A stretch of 64,000 bases of DNA from Tulasnella sp. 424 (Eukaryota > Basidiomycota > Agaricomycetes > Cantharellales > Tulasnellaceae): NCBI GenBank assembly GCA_019633425.1, contig WSUB01000051.1, positions 62,001-126,000 on the forward strand, given 5' to 3'. The notes under the pieces are model-generated. The model saw nothing but the letters and a program-made list of their open reading frames with translations. It made no database searches and was not told the origin of the DNA. The translations under genes were made by a program, and so were the position numbers. Shown here piece after piece: positions 51,001 to 62,836 of the stretch (position 1 is the stretch's first letter; every line of letters starts with the position of its first letter).

Positions 51001-51610
51001 CGTAGGTTAGCCGGTCACAGTATAGTAAAATTAACCATCGGATCGCATATTATAGTTTGCAAACACGCATGATATCTCGTGGGGTACTAAAGGAGACAAC
51101 AAGGTCAACGTCGACCTTGGTGTTGTTGAAAAGAAGAAGGACTCCAACGAAGTCGAGGTCGCTGTCCCGACGGAGCAAAAGGATATCAACGCCGCTTACG
51201 AAGATGCTATGGCCGTCTTGGGCTCGTACGATCGAAGAATTCCTCATACCGTCGTTTTTAAAGGTAGCTGATCTTTACGTCGTATCCAGGAAACCTGCTC
51301 CGGAAGTAAAGAAGGAAGATGCCAAGACTGCGCAAGAGGACTACTACAAGACTTTCCGTACCAATGTCCTGTTGGCTTGGACCTTGTCGAACGGTGCACT
51401 CGCAGTTGGTATCGTTTCAGCTTCAACCAAGGATAAGGATAGTCTCGTTGGCGGGTACATGGGATTCGTCTTGTTCTCTGTCGCTGGCCTAGCTGGTACG
51501 TCGCATCTGAAGGCACGATCAGGAACGCTGGCTGATTAAACCTGCGTGTAGCTTTCCGCTTCATTGGCTCAACTGCCTACATGATCATTCGTCTCTTCGC
51601 TGGAGAGTAA
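48048..51610 (+). CDS. Chitin synthase (division 1, class I-III type)
   Basis: Integral plasma-membrane glycosyltransferase (GT2) making chitin from UDP-GlcNAc. Eleven exons: 48048-48068, 48199-49176, 49234-49749, 49809-49925, 49992-50339, 50420-50617, 50691-50852, 50908-50991, 51056-51225, 51290-51495, 51552-51610; 952 residues. The N-terminal 200 residues are Pro-rich (one run of PPPPPPPLP). Catalytic motifs in order: [50 protein letters not shown] and the product-binding [11 protein letters not shown]. Membrane segments cluster in the last 350 residues, with [14 protein letters not shown] and a C-terminal hydrophobic hairpin ending MIIRLFAGE. Exon 1 codes only seven residues. No myosin motor is attached, excluding classes V-VII. 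The exact class within division 1 needs a tree. Confidence 0.95.
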
Positions 51611-52136
51611 ATTGCTGCAACTTGTTTTCGATGTTTTTCTGGCGATAATCGGTCGTCATGGACACCTCGATTTAAAGTACAACCAACATCTTGATGATAA
51701 CGAACTATTCATTTTCTTTTCGTTTACTGTTGATGACAAAGTGCTATTGTATGAATTGGTGTTTGTATCTATTCAGTCTGTTGCCAGAGGATTAGCTTCC
51801 ATGTCATGTGTTTGTTGCCTTTGCTATCGGCTTGCCCGTTTGAACCAAGACCGTTGCGTCGATCACCAATTGAAATAATGTCAGTGGCTGGTGAATGACT
51901 GGTGATTTCTATAACTGACCAGCCTGAGTTCTCGCCAAGACTGTTGTTGGACGGGCGGAAGATGTTCAGACCAAGGACAAATGTCATCATGCCCGCTTCA
52001 ATACAAACCCCTGCTACATGTTTAAAAGCCCAGCTCTTTCTGCTCTCTCAGTCCTCATCAATCAACCCACTTCTCATCTATTCACACTCATCTGCATCAC
52101 TTCACTTCATTCCCTGTCATCATCATCATCATCATC
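51611..52136. other. Intergenic region
   Basis: 3' flank of the chitin synthase and promoter of the third Hmp1-like gene. TTTAAAAG near 52020-52027 may act as its TATA element, about 115 bases before the ATG. No gene. Confidence 0.5.
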
Positions 52137-52138
52137 AT
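52118..52138 (+). repeat. (CAT)7 microsatellite overlapping a start codon
   Basis: Seven CAT units in the leader of the Hmp1-like gene. The last unit supplies the A and T of the initiating ATG (52137-52139), so changes in repeat number would alter the leader but not the frame. Confidence 0.95.
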
Positions 52139-52615
52139 GTCGAACCAACCCAGCAAGGCTTCTGGCCAATACCACTCTGTAAAGGGTACCGTCGTCGAAA
52201 CTGTAAGTTCCAGCCCAGTCGAGCTCTAGAGAATACAGCTCATTGGCATGCACGCTCTTTAGATCGGCAATCTCGCCGGTGCCCCGTCGTGGGTCGACTC
52301 TGGCAAGAAGGAGCACGCTGAGGGCGAGGGCGAGTACAGGGCTGCTCAGGCCAAAGGTGTGACGAAACGACGCGAACCAAACTTGACCAGTATCGCTGAA
52401 GTCCGATTTCGTCTTAGGTTACGCCGAAGGTACTGCGGACCGCGTCGAGGGCAAGTGGGACTCGGTCGCGGGTGCCATCACTGGCGACAAGGCCCAACAG
52501 GCTTCTGGTAAGCGCCAGCCCAATGGCACTTGGGTAGTACGTTTGGCTAATGGGTTCCCCTCCAGGCAACATCCAACAGGGAAAGGGTGAAGCTCAGCAG
52601 AAAGCCAACCAGTAA
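52137..52615 (+). CDS. Hmp1/CsbD-like protein, third copy
   Basis: Four exons: 52137-52202, 52263-52356, 52418-52507, 52566-52615; 99 residues. Same pattern as the pair at 41-43 kb: [68 protein letters not shown]. It differs from them at roughly a third of positions, and has one more intron, within the last block (after QQASG). It is therefore an older duplicate than the tandem pair. Probably a stress-related or DNA-structure-binding protein by family; direct evidence is absent. Confidence 0.88.
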
Positions 52616-52698
52616 ACCGTATTCACCGGGTCACAACTCTATCATTATCAGTTGTCGTGCCTTCATTAAGTACTATACATTCATCGAATCTTGTCCCA

Positions 52699-54202
52699 TT
52701 ACAGCGTGTGTGATTTGAAAGTGGAGGTTCCCGCCTCACTGTCGCCTCGCTCTCGAGTTGTTGCTCCAGCGAACGCCCGAACGGCACTGTCGTTCTCGAC
52801 GAGGTACTGCCACGCAATTCCTTTGAGCTCATCGATCCTCCTCCACTCGTCTAACCCGATCTTCTCGTCCATCTTGGGATTGAACCTCCAATAAGTCCCT
52901 TCTAAAAAGTAGTCCTGCGCCAACTCCTGATGAACCCTCTCGCAGCCGATGGCCATATCACCAAACACCTTGATAAACCCAAGCTTATCAGGCGCGTACT
53001 CAATGCGATGGATGAACGAGTCGATGCTGCCCGTTCCTAATGATAACAAGCAGTTTATAGGATGAGATTGGCCCCACAGCGACTGAGCTTCTTGAAGAAC
53101 GAGATGTGCAGGATTGTTGTAGCCCAGACCACCGTCGGAGTAGTATATGCCTTCAATTTGGATGTCAGGGAAGAACGAGGGGGCGCAGGAAGTCGCTCGG
53201 GCTGCTTCCCAAATCTGACAGCGGTCAGCGGAGTGCCGCTGGCACCGATTGTCGTAAGTGCGGAACAATTTAGGTGGGCGCGGGACGTTGCAGCCGGGGA
53301 TGGCAACTACAAACCTATTGAAGAGATTTCGAATTAGATCCAGATGGTCACGGAAGAGTGTTACAACGTTTTGGAACGTACGTCCTGCATGGCGGTCTTC
53401 CTCCTCTGCTAGCGGGATCATCGTACATCTGTGTCCCTGTGGTACCTCGATACTTCTCGACGACAGTTTTGACGGCCTTCTCTAGCTTTTCTCCAGAGAA
53501 CTTGTGTCCGCTGAGGACGTTCAAGTTGGCCGTTGACCATAGCTCCCAGTCGCCGTAAAAAACGTCTTTTGATAATTCGGTGTAGCAGTCGATGCATTCC
53601 TGGATGGACATGCGAAGTCGGCCCAGCATGATAGCTATTAGCCTGGACAGATTATTCGATCGTGATGAGCACGGCAACACTTGTCAACATGGCGTTCGTG
53701 TGCTTACCCGCCTGTGGAAGTCCCCCCTATCAAGTCAAAGTACTCGCAAGGCCGTGCGCCCGGAGCTACTTCCTGCATGATTTGTTGTAGAATTATAAGG
53801 GACACGATGCCGCGGACACCACCGCCGTCTAAATAACAGCAAGTCGGCATAGAATGTTTGTTAGCTGGTGAACAGTATCGACGAAGACTCGTCTGCCCAC
53901 CAAGGGAGAGTAACCGCAGTGGTCTACGACCGGGTATATGACGCGGAACCTGTAAAGTAATGCGCATGAGGAGGGTATGAGTGGCCCAGCGGGTGTGAGA
54001 ACGCCGAATCGAGACCTATACGCACATTCGGATGATCTAAAAACCAATTCTCCCAATACGCTCTATCTTCAAGCGCACGGGCGTCGATGAGGGCAAGTTG
54101 CATGGTGGTTTCGTCTTTGCGGTAATGTCCCTTGACGGCTCCGTATATATGGATTCCTGCCAAGGCAATGCCTGCACCAACGGCCGCTACCATCTGAGAC
54201 AT
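52699..54202 (-). CDS. Patatin-like phospholipase
   Basis: Lipid acyl hydrolase with a Ser-Asp dyad. Five exons on minus: 54202-54026, 53949-53901, 53828-53708, 53642-53382, 53314-52699; 407 residues. After splicing the patatin signatures are complete: the oxyanion-hole motif LSLDGGGVRGI, the nucleophile motif GGTSTGG (GxSxG) and the catalytic Asp in SDGGLGYNNPA. CRTFVVAIPGCN and FRTYDNR fit the fungal calcium-independent phospholipase A2-like group. The first 25 residues (VAAVGAGIALAGIHIYGAV) are hydrophobic and may be a membrane anchor or signal. A gene of this kind often acts in lipid remodelling; some fungal patatins belong to NLR-like immune proteins, but no NB-ARC or repeat domain is fused here. 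Confidence 0.92.
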
Positions 54203-54852
54203 GGTGGCTTTTTTGTGTTTGTTTACGAAGACGAGGAGAACGTTATTAGACTTGAAATATGAGAGGTTAGAGGGTTATAAGTAGCAGGGCTCTGGCAAGG
54301 ACAAGGGAGTTTGTTCCTCCTTTCGAAGGTTGCGGTGGTGGAAGCATTGTTTTATCGGAGTGTTGTCCAAAACGAGGCGTGGCAAAACGTTGCAAGCCAA
54401 CTTGCGCAAACTGCGGTCTCCAACTTTCCCTCCCAACTCTAGAGCTCCCCGCAGACGGGACACGACGCGTTACGTGGCGAGTAAGCACGTTAGAAAAACC
54501 CGCGCTGCCGATCTTCTCTACTATATGCAAACATTGACAGGAAGCAGGGTGAGTTTGCATACCACAGGACGGTGAAACGGCCCAAATTCACGAAGCCATC
54601 GTCGGCCTTCCCCGCTGTTGCAGGATGCTTTTGTTTTTTTTTTGGTGCAATTCATGAACGCGGCCAAGTAAATGCTACCGGAGATTGACGGACTACATTC
54701 GGCGTAAAGAATCCATTCCGATGTATGGATTACGATCATGGCGTCATAACAGCGGGTCTTCATCGTAGCCACAAAAGTCCGCTATATAGGCAGCCCACTC
54801 CCTGTCGGCGGAAGTTCTTGCCATCACCCTCTCTTCTCTGATCTCTTTCCAA
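54203..54852. promoter_or_regulatory. Divergent promoter, patatin gene and FAD oxidoreductase
   Basis: 650 bases between two divergent start codons. No gene inside. CTATATAGGCAGCC at about 54782-54795 lies 65 bases before the plus-strand ATG and is a plausible TATA element (TATATAG) for the oxidoreductase. Confidence 0.5.
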
Positions 54853-56773
54853 ATGCCACAACTTGAAGATCCTAAGCGAGTTTTGGTCGTTGGTGCCGGC
54901 GCTGCTGGAATGAGCTGCGCGAATCAACTAGCTCAGCACCCGGATCGATTCAAAGTCACTCTAGTCGAAGCCACGGATTATTGCGGAGGCCAAGCATTCT
55001 CGATACCCGTCGACAAAGAGAGGCATGGAGCCGAGTGGATCAACCAGGGAGTCCAGGGGTAGGTGAAACTCTTGATGCACTCCATGTCAACGGTAGCATT
55101 CCTAACCGTCAGGTATTCGAGCAGCGGATCGCACATCTTCCACCACACTATACACATGTTTCAAAAGCAAGGTCATGACGTGACTCCCGTCAATCTTCAA
55201 GTCTCCTTTGGCAAAGAGGACAAGTTCTGGACCAACGTCTTTCCAACTCCTCTACTCGACAAGCACCGAACCGAAATCCGAAGATTCGAAAAGATGCTCA
55301 AGTTCCTTCGGTACACCGAGATCATATTCGGCTTACTTCCTATCAAGGTGTTCCTCAAGCTCTGGTTCTTCTCGGACGAGTTTTTGAATTTCTTGATTTA
55401 CCCCACCGTCGCGCTATTCCTAGGTACGAGCACTTTCCCTTGCGCTCACCGCGAATATTGAGCCCAGGTTCTATATTACAGGAACCGGAAACTACACTCC
55501 GGATGTGCCTTCGATCATTCTCGAACGGCTTTTTACTAGTCCGACCTACGGAATGTGTAAGTAGCAGTGAAGAGATAACCTCGGGCACAAGGGCACTGAC
55601 ATAGAACTCCTCGTCAGGGTATCCCGCGGATCCGCTCAGTCTAGCCAGTAACCAACCACCAATGATTGTCTTCCCCGAGCTGTCTCAATTCTACAGCGGC
55701 TGGCAACGCTCGTTGCAATCCAAAGGTGTCGACATCCGTCTTAGCACCGAGGTCACTCGAATCATTGCTCGCAGCTCGAAGGGTGTCACCGTCGGCCTTC
55801 GCGCACGAGTCCGAAACCAAGACCATCACAACCCTCAATCTCAGGATATCACCGAGCGTGCAGCCTTTCAAAGCCAGGAAACTATCGAAGAATTTGACGA
55901 CGTTGTTTTGTGCGTTTTGCCCGACACTTCAACTCGACTATTAGGGAAGCACGCGACGTGGCTGGAGAGGAAGGTATTGGGCGCTGCCAAGTTTTCCGAC
56001 GATGTAACGGTGACTCACTGGGACTCGGAATACATGGAGAACTGGTACGAGAATCATTTCAAAGAGGACCTGGCTGTGAGAAGTCTAGGAGGAGGAGCGA
56101 GGAATGAAGCAGAGCGTGTACAAGTCGGGAGAGAGACTTTCAGACCGTACGTGTATCTGGATTGTGTTCTGCTGCAGTCGCAGCGTTCATCGAGCTTTCT
56201 GAACGCAGGATGTACTACATCAAACAAACTCCTGCAAACCCGCGTTTACTGGAAATGGCGTTTGACTGCACGAACTATCAATCCCAATTCAAGAAGGACA
56301 TACCTTTTGAGCGACACGTTTTTCAGGTGCGACTCCCTTGACCAGTCCATGGGTCCTCTGATGTGATGCTCACCGAGTCCTTGGTTCGTCAGACGATCTT
56401 TTTGAACAAACGGGACCATCAAACGTGGAGCAAGAGCGGTATCAATCCTGACAAGATCATCCGAGAAGATTGGTGGCATCAACTATGTCACTCCTACACG
56501 CACTACCTCTTCGTAGTGCCTTTCCTCTGGCTCGTCAATTCTACTCCGCTCTTCAACCTCATCCGACGCCAATCTCGGATCAAGTTCGCGGGCTCCTGGA
56601 CGCTCGTTAATGCTCATGAGGTGGCGGTGATGTCCGGCATCGCTGCCGCCTACTCTCTTGGCGCCTCTTACCCTGAGGAATTGGAGAAGGATGGATTTGC
56701 ACTGCTGTGTTTTCGGTTGTACACTCTCCTAGTGTGGGGCCGGTGGTATAGCAATGGCTCGAATAGGAGCTGA
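54853..56773 (+). CDS. FAD-dependent oxidoreductase, COG2907-like
   Basis: Flavoprotein of the amine-oxidase/NAD(P)-binding Rossmann group. Six exons: 54853-55058, 55113-55423, 55482-55556, 55618-56147, 56210-56326, 56393-56773; 539 residues. The dinucleotide-binding motif is VLVVGAGAAGMSCA followed by the acidic VTLVEA, and the second FAD contact is YCGGQAFS. Other blocks: WYPADPLSLASNQ, a long substrate domain, DVTVTHWDSEYM, MYYIKQTPANPRL. The C-terminus (KFAGSWTLVNAHEVAVMSGIAAA) is the usual flavin-contacting end. In bacteria such proteins are often encoded next to DUF1365 and cyclopropane-fatty-acid synthase genes; no such neighbour is here. The substrate is unknown; a lipid modification role is a guess. 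Its stop is only 68 bases from the converging prefoldin gene. Confidence 0.85.
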
Positions 56774-56841
56774 TGAGTTTGATTCGGATGGGTATCCAGC
56801 TTCAATTGCATCGATACATTTTTTCACTGTCCTCTGCTGCG

Positions 56842-57781
56842 TTACGCTTTACTCGGCCCTTCGATAGCTTCACCGGCCAAACGTTTCTCCCTTCTCCTTT
56901 TGACGTCCCAATTGTAACATCGTGCTGTGTTGACCTCCATAATAGTTATCTGACAATTATTAGAGGGAGGTTCTCAGCTGAACATGTTTGGAAGATCCGA
57001 GGGTACCCTCGCACGGACCTGCTCTCTGAGGAACTCGAGGTCTTCGGTAGCATTACTTAAAGATTGCCTTGCAGCAGTGAGTTTATCGGTGAGCAGGTCG
57101 ATGGCTTCTGCTTGAGTATAGGATAGCATCACGTTTGCCTTGGGAGCGAAAATCAGCAGAGTACCTCCAGAAGGCCAAATATTAGATCTAACCCCGAGCC
57201 ACAGATACACTATGTCTTCGGTGGTATTTACTTCAGCTTCGGCGTATAAGGTATCGTTAAGCTCAAACGTTAGGGTTTGAGAACTTGACGCAGCGCCCGA
57301 TGACTCGTCATCTTCGTCTTCAAGATCCTCGTCCTTTTTCGCTTTTAGTTTGCCTTCCTAATGGTCCACGACGTAAGTTCAGGGCGAATTCTGCGACGAG
57401 ATTGGAGCTTACTCGTTTATCCTTGAGAAACTGCACCATGGCTAGTGTTTTCTCGATGTCCGGAATTTTATCCAGCAAAGCTTTCTTTCGCGTGTTCAAG
57501 TTCAATTCCATGTACCGGTATTTTCTAGTACGGGCCGGGAAATCAGATGATATGGGGAGATGATCATTTAGGGGGCTTCACTGACGCTATTGCCTCTTGA
57601 AATTGACGAAGAGCGCTTTCGACTTCAGCGTCCGGTCCACCGACATGCTCTTCGACGTTGTCCTGAGCGTGAACGGTTCGTTCAAAGTCCAAGCTTTGCA
57701 TGCACTGGCAAGGGTGCTTACTATAAATGGTGCTTGGGGTATCCCTCGAGGGTTCGTTTGAAGAGTCGGCTTTGTGCTCAT
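56842..57781 (-). CDS. PAC10: Prefoldin subunit 3 (PAC10/VBP1)
   Basis: Alpha-type subunit of the prefoldin hexamer, which delivers nascent actin and tubulin to the CCT chaperonin. Multi-exon on minus from 57781; the frame was followed through exons by homology: MSTKPTLQTNPRGIPQAPF, then NVEEHVGGPDAEVESALRQF, KYRYMELNLNTRKKALLDK, KTLAMVQFLKDKR, an acidic Lys-rich linker (KAKKDEDLEDEDDE), TFELNDTLYAEAEV, VYLWLGANVMLSY, LSNATEDLEFLREQ, and the last exon ITIMEVNTARCYNWDVKRRRE. The stop is at 56842-56844. The two coiled-coil arms and the beta-hairpin core expected of prefoldin are all present. An intron-retaining frame past REQ ends quickly, confirming the last splice. A broken copy of its first exon is found at 62800-62836. 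Confidence 0.93.
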
Positions 57782-57987
57782 GGTGGGTGGTGGTCGGCTT
57801 GGGATTGGTCGCTAACGCCGGGTAGCACCGAAGCTTGAACTCGAATCGAGACAACAGCCAACTCGCGGAACAGGACTTTATTTTTGCAATCCAAGAGAGA
57901 GTATATACAGACAGAATGAAAAGTAACAGCAAGGGACTTGACAGTTGAATGTCTAAGCCGAAAACACGTATGCAACAATTCAAATTT

Positions 57988-60900
57988 CTAATTCCTCTTG
58001 TTCGTCATCGCCCGCTTCTCCTCCATCGTATTCATGGCCATTGTCGTGTATCGCGAGAATGCGCCAGCCTCTAAATCGGCCTCAGGATCGTGCGCATAGT
58101 CGTCCTTGAGGTAATGCCGGATGTAAATCCGTTTCCCCCATTTCCATAACTCGACCCCAAGGAAGAAGAGCAATGCNNNNNNNNNNNNNNNNNNNNNNNN
58201 NNNNNNNNNNNNNNNNNNNNNNNNNNNNNNNNNNNNNNNNNNNNNNNNNNNNNNNNNNNNNNNNNNNNNNNNNTAGTCGTCCTTGAGGTAATGCCGGATG
58301 TAAATCCGTTTCCCCCATTTCCATAACTCGACCCCAAGGAAGAAGAGCAATGCTTCGACGAAGACAACACCCCACTCCCATGAGATACCAGTATGATTGA
58401 AGACTAGGGAAACGATGACAGATTAGCTTCTGGATCGGAAAGTCAGCTGCTCTATTGGTTTGACAGCCTACCTTTAGTGTTTAGCGTGGGGATGTAGAGG
58501 ATAGGGAAGATGGTGACGAAGCCAGCCATCACGGCCCAGAACAGGAAGCGATTATTCCAAACATCATGGATCCATTGTGTGAGATACTTGGTGCTTCCCG
58601 GTTTCATTCTACAGAACCCGATGACAAATTGGTCAGCCGTGTGTGCAGAACTTATCGTGTAGCATAAAACCTCACCGGAAGAAAGAGCGTCGAAGGTCGA
58701 TCATTTCCCAAGCCAAGAACAGGGCGAACCACGTCAGGCAAGTAAACGTGGTTGCACGAGCTCTGAAGACCGTTTCGCAAGACGGATTGTACTCGTTATT
58801 ACACCCGATGCCGAGGTCTCCAGTGCCCCATCCGTACATGACCAACACGAAGCTAGCCAGACAGAGAGCGCTCATCCAGAGCCCATACACCACCATGTCC
58901 AGGAGTACTTCGTTCGTGAAGACACCTCGATGACGGTCGTGAGGCGGTCTGATCATGACGTCGGGGGTTGCCTGAACCATACCCAAACCCATGTCGGGGA
59001 GACCGGACGTGATCAGGATGATCCACTGGAAGTCGTGTGCAGAGGTTAGACAAAGCCGAACAAGCCTAGTGAGGACAACGTACCAGAATTTCAACGGGTG
59101 CGAGCGGGAAAACAGACAGGCCGCTCTGGTCCTTGAATGCAAGACCAATGAGCAGGGTGCAAGCTTGGGCAATGTTCTCCGCTAGGACGTGAAGAACGAA
59201 TTTCTTGATGTTATCGAACATCCTAAAGAATGAAATTAGTTTCCAATACTGAGGACCCAAATGCGGCTTCGGATGCGCTCACCTTCTGCCTTCCTCGATC
59301 GCGTTGAGGATCGACGCGAAGTTGTCATCCGTCAACACGATATCCGCCGCGTCCTTCGCAACATCAGACCCACTGCCCATAGCAATACCCACATCGGCTT
59401 GCTTCAAGCTAGGAGAGTCGTTCACGCCGTCTCCGGTCATGGCGACGAAGCAATTCCGTCGATGCAGGGCTTCAACCATCCGAACCTTGGTCTGTGGGGC
59501 GCATCTAGCCACAACGAGAGGCAGGACCGGGAGCTCATCGACCTGGTCGTCCGTAAGCTGGTCGAACTCTGCAGCAGTCATGACGACAGCTCTGATAATG
59601 TGGGGCGGGACTTTGTAAAGAGCCTTGGGAATGATACCGACTTGTTGCGCGATTGCTTGGGCTGTCGCCTTGTGGTCGCCAGTGAGCATGTGAACCGTAA
59701 TACCGGCTTGGTGGCATTTCTTGACAGATTCTGCAATGAGAGTTAGGTGAGACGCGAGTTCAAGACAAAGCACCTTGGACACGTACGATAGCTTTCCGGG
59801 CGAGGTGGGTCGTAGAGCCCAATCAACCCAAGGAACGTCATTCTTTTCTCGACCTTTTCACGAGGGTAACCTCTCCATTCCTTGACGTCCTCGGTCCACT
59901 CTCGGGAAGCGAGGGCAAGGACACGAAGCCCATCCTTTGCTAAGGCTTCCATGTTCGTGAGGATGCCATCCTTTCGTTCGTCGGTGATCTCAACGTCCCC
60001 CTCTCGAGTCCGCATAGTGACACAAGCGTCCAAGACACGTTCGACGGCTCCCTTCATGAACACCATCTGAGAGGTCGATCCATCGGCGAATGCGCGACGT
60101 TTGAACACAACCGCCATTCGTTTGACGTCCGAATCGAAGGGGAACTCGGCTTGAAGGTGCCATTGAGCTTCCGTGTCGTTCAAAGGGGCCTCTTCTTCGT
60201 TCGGTGTGCCATCGCCAGCCTCGGCTCTCGACGCGGAAGCCATGAGCTTGAGCCTCCCAAAGTTGAATCGAGTCACGAAGACCTGGATGCCGATCTCCGT
60301 CGGATCACCACGGCAACTCCATTCGCCGTCCTTCCCATGGTGGACCGTAGCAAGGTTACAGAGCGAGCCGATAAGAAGGAAGGACTTGACAGCAGGATTG
60401 GAGACATGCTGGCCCAAGTCTTCGACTTGAACGGGCTTTGCGTCGTCTGGGATCTCGTCGGCTGTGTGGTCGGCGGTTTCAACTGGGGATGATGGCGAGT
60501 AGACCAGCTTGCCGATTGTAGGATTATTTGGATCGCTGATGTCGTCAACGGTGAAGGTGCCGTAGGCGGGGATGTAGGCTCGCTTGGCCACCATCTTGCC
60601 CTGGGTCAGGGTACCAGTCTTGTCGGAGCATACGTTTGTGACTGCTCCGAGACTCTCGAGGGCGTTCATGTTCCGGACGATGACGTTCCTTTTGACCATT
60701 CGCTTCGTTCCTAAGGATTTATCGACCGTTAAGAAATCAGATCCCCAAGCTAAACGGCCGCCGGTTAACACGTACCCATGCTCATAGTGATTGTCAACAC
60801 TACAACCAAACTGGCAGGTATCATGCTGAGACCAGTGGCGACGGCGTAGATGATGACGTCTGAGTTGTTTGTAAACTTGTTGGCAGCCAACACGACGATA

Positions 60901-62077
60901 GCAAACAAGACGGCGACGGCGAATAGGACCAGCGCAAGCTTGGATAACTTCCTTTGAAGGGGCGTGCCGACATTAAGACCTAGGAATCTAAAGATGGTGT
61001 CTTTGACGGTCCCAGCCCCAGCTCGGATGTAAGCACCCCAGGTGATCTTGCCGCTTTCTTTCGGGATGGGTCGCCGAATCCGAGAGTTCTTGCCTTTCAG
61101 AGACTGAGCGATCCGACCAATTTCGGTGTTCATGCCCGTTGCGTAAACATATCCTAAAGGTACAAGGAATCAGCATATAGGACTAGTAGGAGGCAAATAG
61201 GGCAACCGGTACCTTTCGCTCGGCCTTTAGTCACCGTTGCGCTCGAATAAGCCAAGTTCAAACGATCTCCAACCCCGACGTTTTGGTCTTCGGTGTATAC
61301 CGTTTCGGCCTCTTTCGCAACGGGAAGGGACTCGCCCTAGTAGAGAGAAGTTGAGTTACGTCAGCTAAGGCCGACAAAAAGAAGGGAAAGGAGCATACGG
61401 TTAAAAGAGCCTCATCTGTTTCGAAGTTCATGCATTCAATAAGCCGAATATCCGCTGGAATAGTATCGCCAACTCGAAGCTCGACAACATCGCCCTGTCA
61501 AAAGGCAAGTTAGCGACAGGGGGAACGGCGACGTAAGGCAACCACAAATTATGACGTACTGGTGCAATTTCAGCCGTAGGAACAACCTTGGTATGACTAG
61601 CCCGGATAACACTGGCCGTCGGGGATGAAAGAGTCCGCAGTGAGTCCATCGTTTTCTCGGCGGCGTATTCCTGAAGGAAGCCGACGAAGATGTTGATGAC
61701 GACCACTGCCGCGATGACAGCGCTGGATATCCAGGACTTGATGGCAAAGGATACGGCCATAGCTAGGATCAAAACCTAAATACAGTGGCTCGTCAGAAAC
61801 TAGTAGGAAATTTCCTAGCTACTTGGACTTACCAGCATCATCGCGTTGACTATCTGCTTTATCAGGATGCGGAAGGCGCCCGTCCCTCCGCCACCTTCGA
61901 GCTCATTCCGACCATGTTGTTCGACTCGGTTTGCAGCTTCCTCATCTGAGAGACCTTCCGGGTTTGTCCGAAGGTGTTTGGCCAGTTGATGAGCAGCGAG
62001 GACATGGGCGGGTCGAGAGAGGAGCGCTGGCAAGCTCTGTTGCGGCTGGTTGGCGACTGTGAAATGAGTGTCGTCAT
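57988..62077 (-). CDS. ENA1: ENA-type (IID) Na+/K+-exporting P-type ATPase, copy 1
   Basis: Plasma-membrane cation pump expelling sodium or potassium, central to salt and alkaline-pH tolerance. Multi-exon on minus, over 1,000 residues. Signatures: [13 protein letters not shown] with the phosphorylated aspartate, [35 protein letters not shown] (here given in part), [13 protein letters not shown] [11 protein letters not shown], and the group IID segment [20 protein letters not shown]. The nucleotide domain is complete ([11 protein letters not shown]). Cytosolic C-terminus ends AMTNKRN, stop 57988-57990. Two problems: an N gap with a duplicated 80-bp flank breaks the last exon, and the N-terminal frame (beginning about [12 protein letters not shown]) has no in-frame ATG. 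The only good ATG (62077-62075) is one base out of frame, as if a G were lost right after it. Confidence 0.88.
58097..58353. repeat. Exact 80-bp duplication flanking the N gap (assembly artefact)
   Basis: 58097-58176 and 58274-58353 are identical, separated only by N. In the paralogue (63163-63243) the same sequence occurs once and reads straight on. The two contig ends therefore overlap and were not merged; the true locus should lack the gap and one 80-bp copy. Confidence 0.95.
58177..58273. other. Assembly gap (97 N)
   Basis: Run of 97 unknown bases inside the last coding exon of ENA copy 1. See the duplication entry: probably a false gap. Confidence 0.99.
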
Positions 62078-62799
62078 TATGGGTCGACGTTGTTGGGGCT
62101 TCCTTTAGAGCGTCTCCCTTTTGGGTTGGGAGACGATGAGGTAATGGGTTCTAGGAAAAGAGTACGCTGTCTGAGAGGAGCTCAGACGAGGGGGGAAGGG
62201 GAAGGAGGATAAGAAAAACCACTGGGAAATGCGGACACGCGGAATTTATCATGGCACTCCATGTGAATGGGTCCCACAATTAGCAACATAATCGATGGTG
62301 GACCCCACACTTTCAACTGGCAGTCACATCTTATCACATTCAACATCGTGTTCCCTACAGGCCTTGGGCTTCTTGGCCGTGTACGCCGGGGGAAAATTGT
62401 CAGTCTAAATAGTAATTATTACGGTAAAGTCAAAGGGAGGAGAACGGATGTCGATGCCAAGAACCCAATATTGACATATGGTAGCCACACACGTTTGCGA
62501 ACAGCACTCGATGTTTTACTTAACAACACACCTCGTGACGCGAAAAACTTTCTTGGACTCTAATCCTCGAGCTCCGGATGTGATGTAAGAGGATTCCGAC
62601 GGCCGCTTAGACCGCCCGTTCTGCTCCGGAACTCAACCTTTGGTGAGTCTCGCGCTGCGCTGGACCGGTCGAGGCCGAACGATTTTCGCCTGACATTTCG
62701 TGACGGCAAGTCTTCCACGATTGGAGGACTAGCGAGTGATGCTTGATGATGACTATCTGTATAGATCAGGTCGCCCAAGTCCACGAGCTGATCAACGGC
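62078..62799. other. Upstream region of ENA copy 1
   Basis: On the minus strand a pyrimidine-rich leader (CCTCCTTCCCCTTCCCCCC) lies about 100-130 bases before the ATG at 62077. No gene is seen further out. The left edge of the second duplication copy is close to 62800. Confidence 0.5.
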
Positions 62800-62836
62800 G
62801 CCTCGAGGGTCCGTTTGAAGAGTTGGCTTTGTGCTG
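62800..62836 (-). pseudogene. Fragment of prefoldin subunit 3 first exon
   Basis: Minus-strand sequence STKPTLQTDPRG matches the prefoldin N-terminus (STKPTLQTNPRG at 57.78 kb) with one change. The ATG equivalent (62834-62836) reads ACC, the match stops after the first dozen codons, and unrelated sequence follows. It is the truncated edge of the segmental duplication, not a gene. Confidence 0.85.

Larger units (their letters stand above)
57745..59110. repeat. Left copy of the prefoldin-5'/ENA segmental duplication
   Basis: Collinear with 62800-64000 and in the same orientation: prefoldin first exon, intergenic spacer (TGTCTAAGCCGAAAACACG in both) and the 3' exons of the ENA ATPase. The apparent length difference of about 170 bases is explained by the N gap and the 80-bp artefact at 58097-58353. 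Confidence 0.92.
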
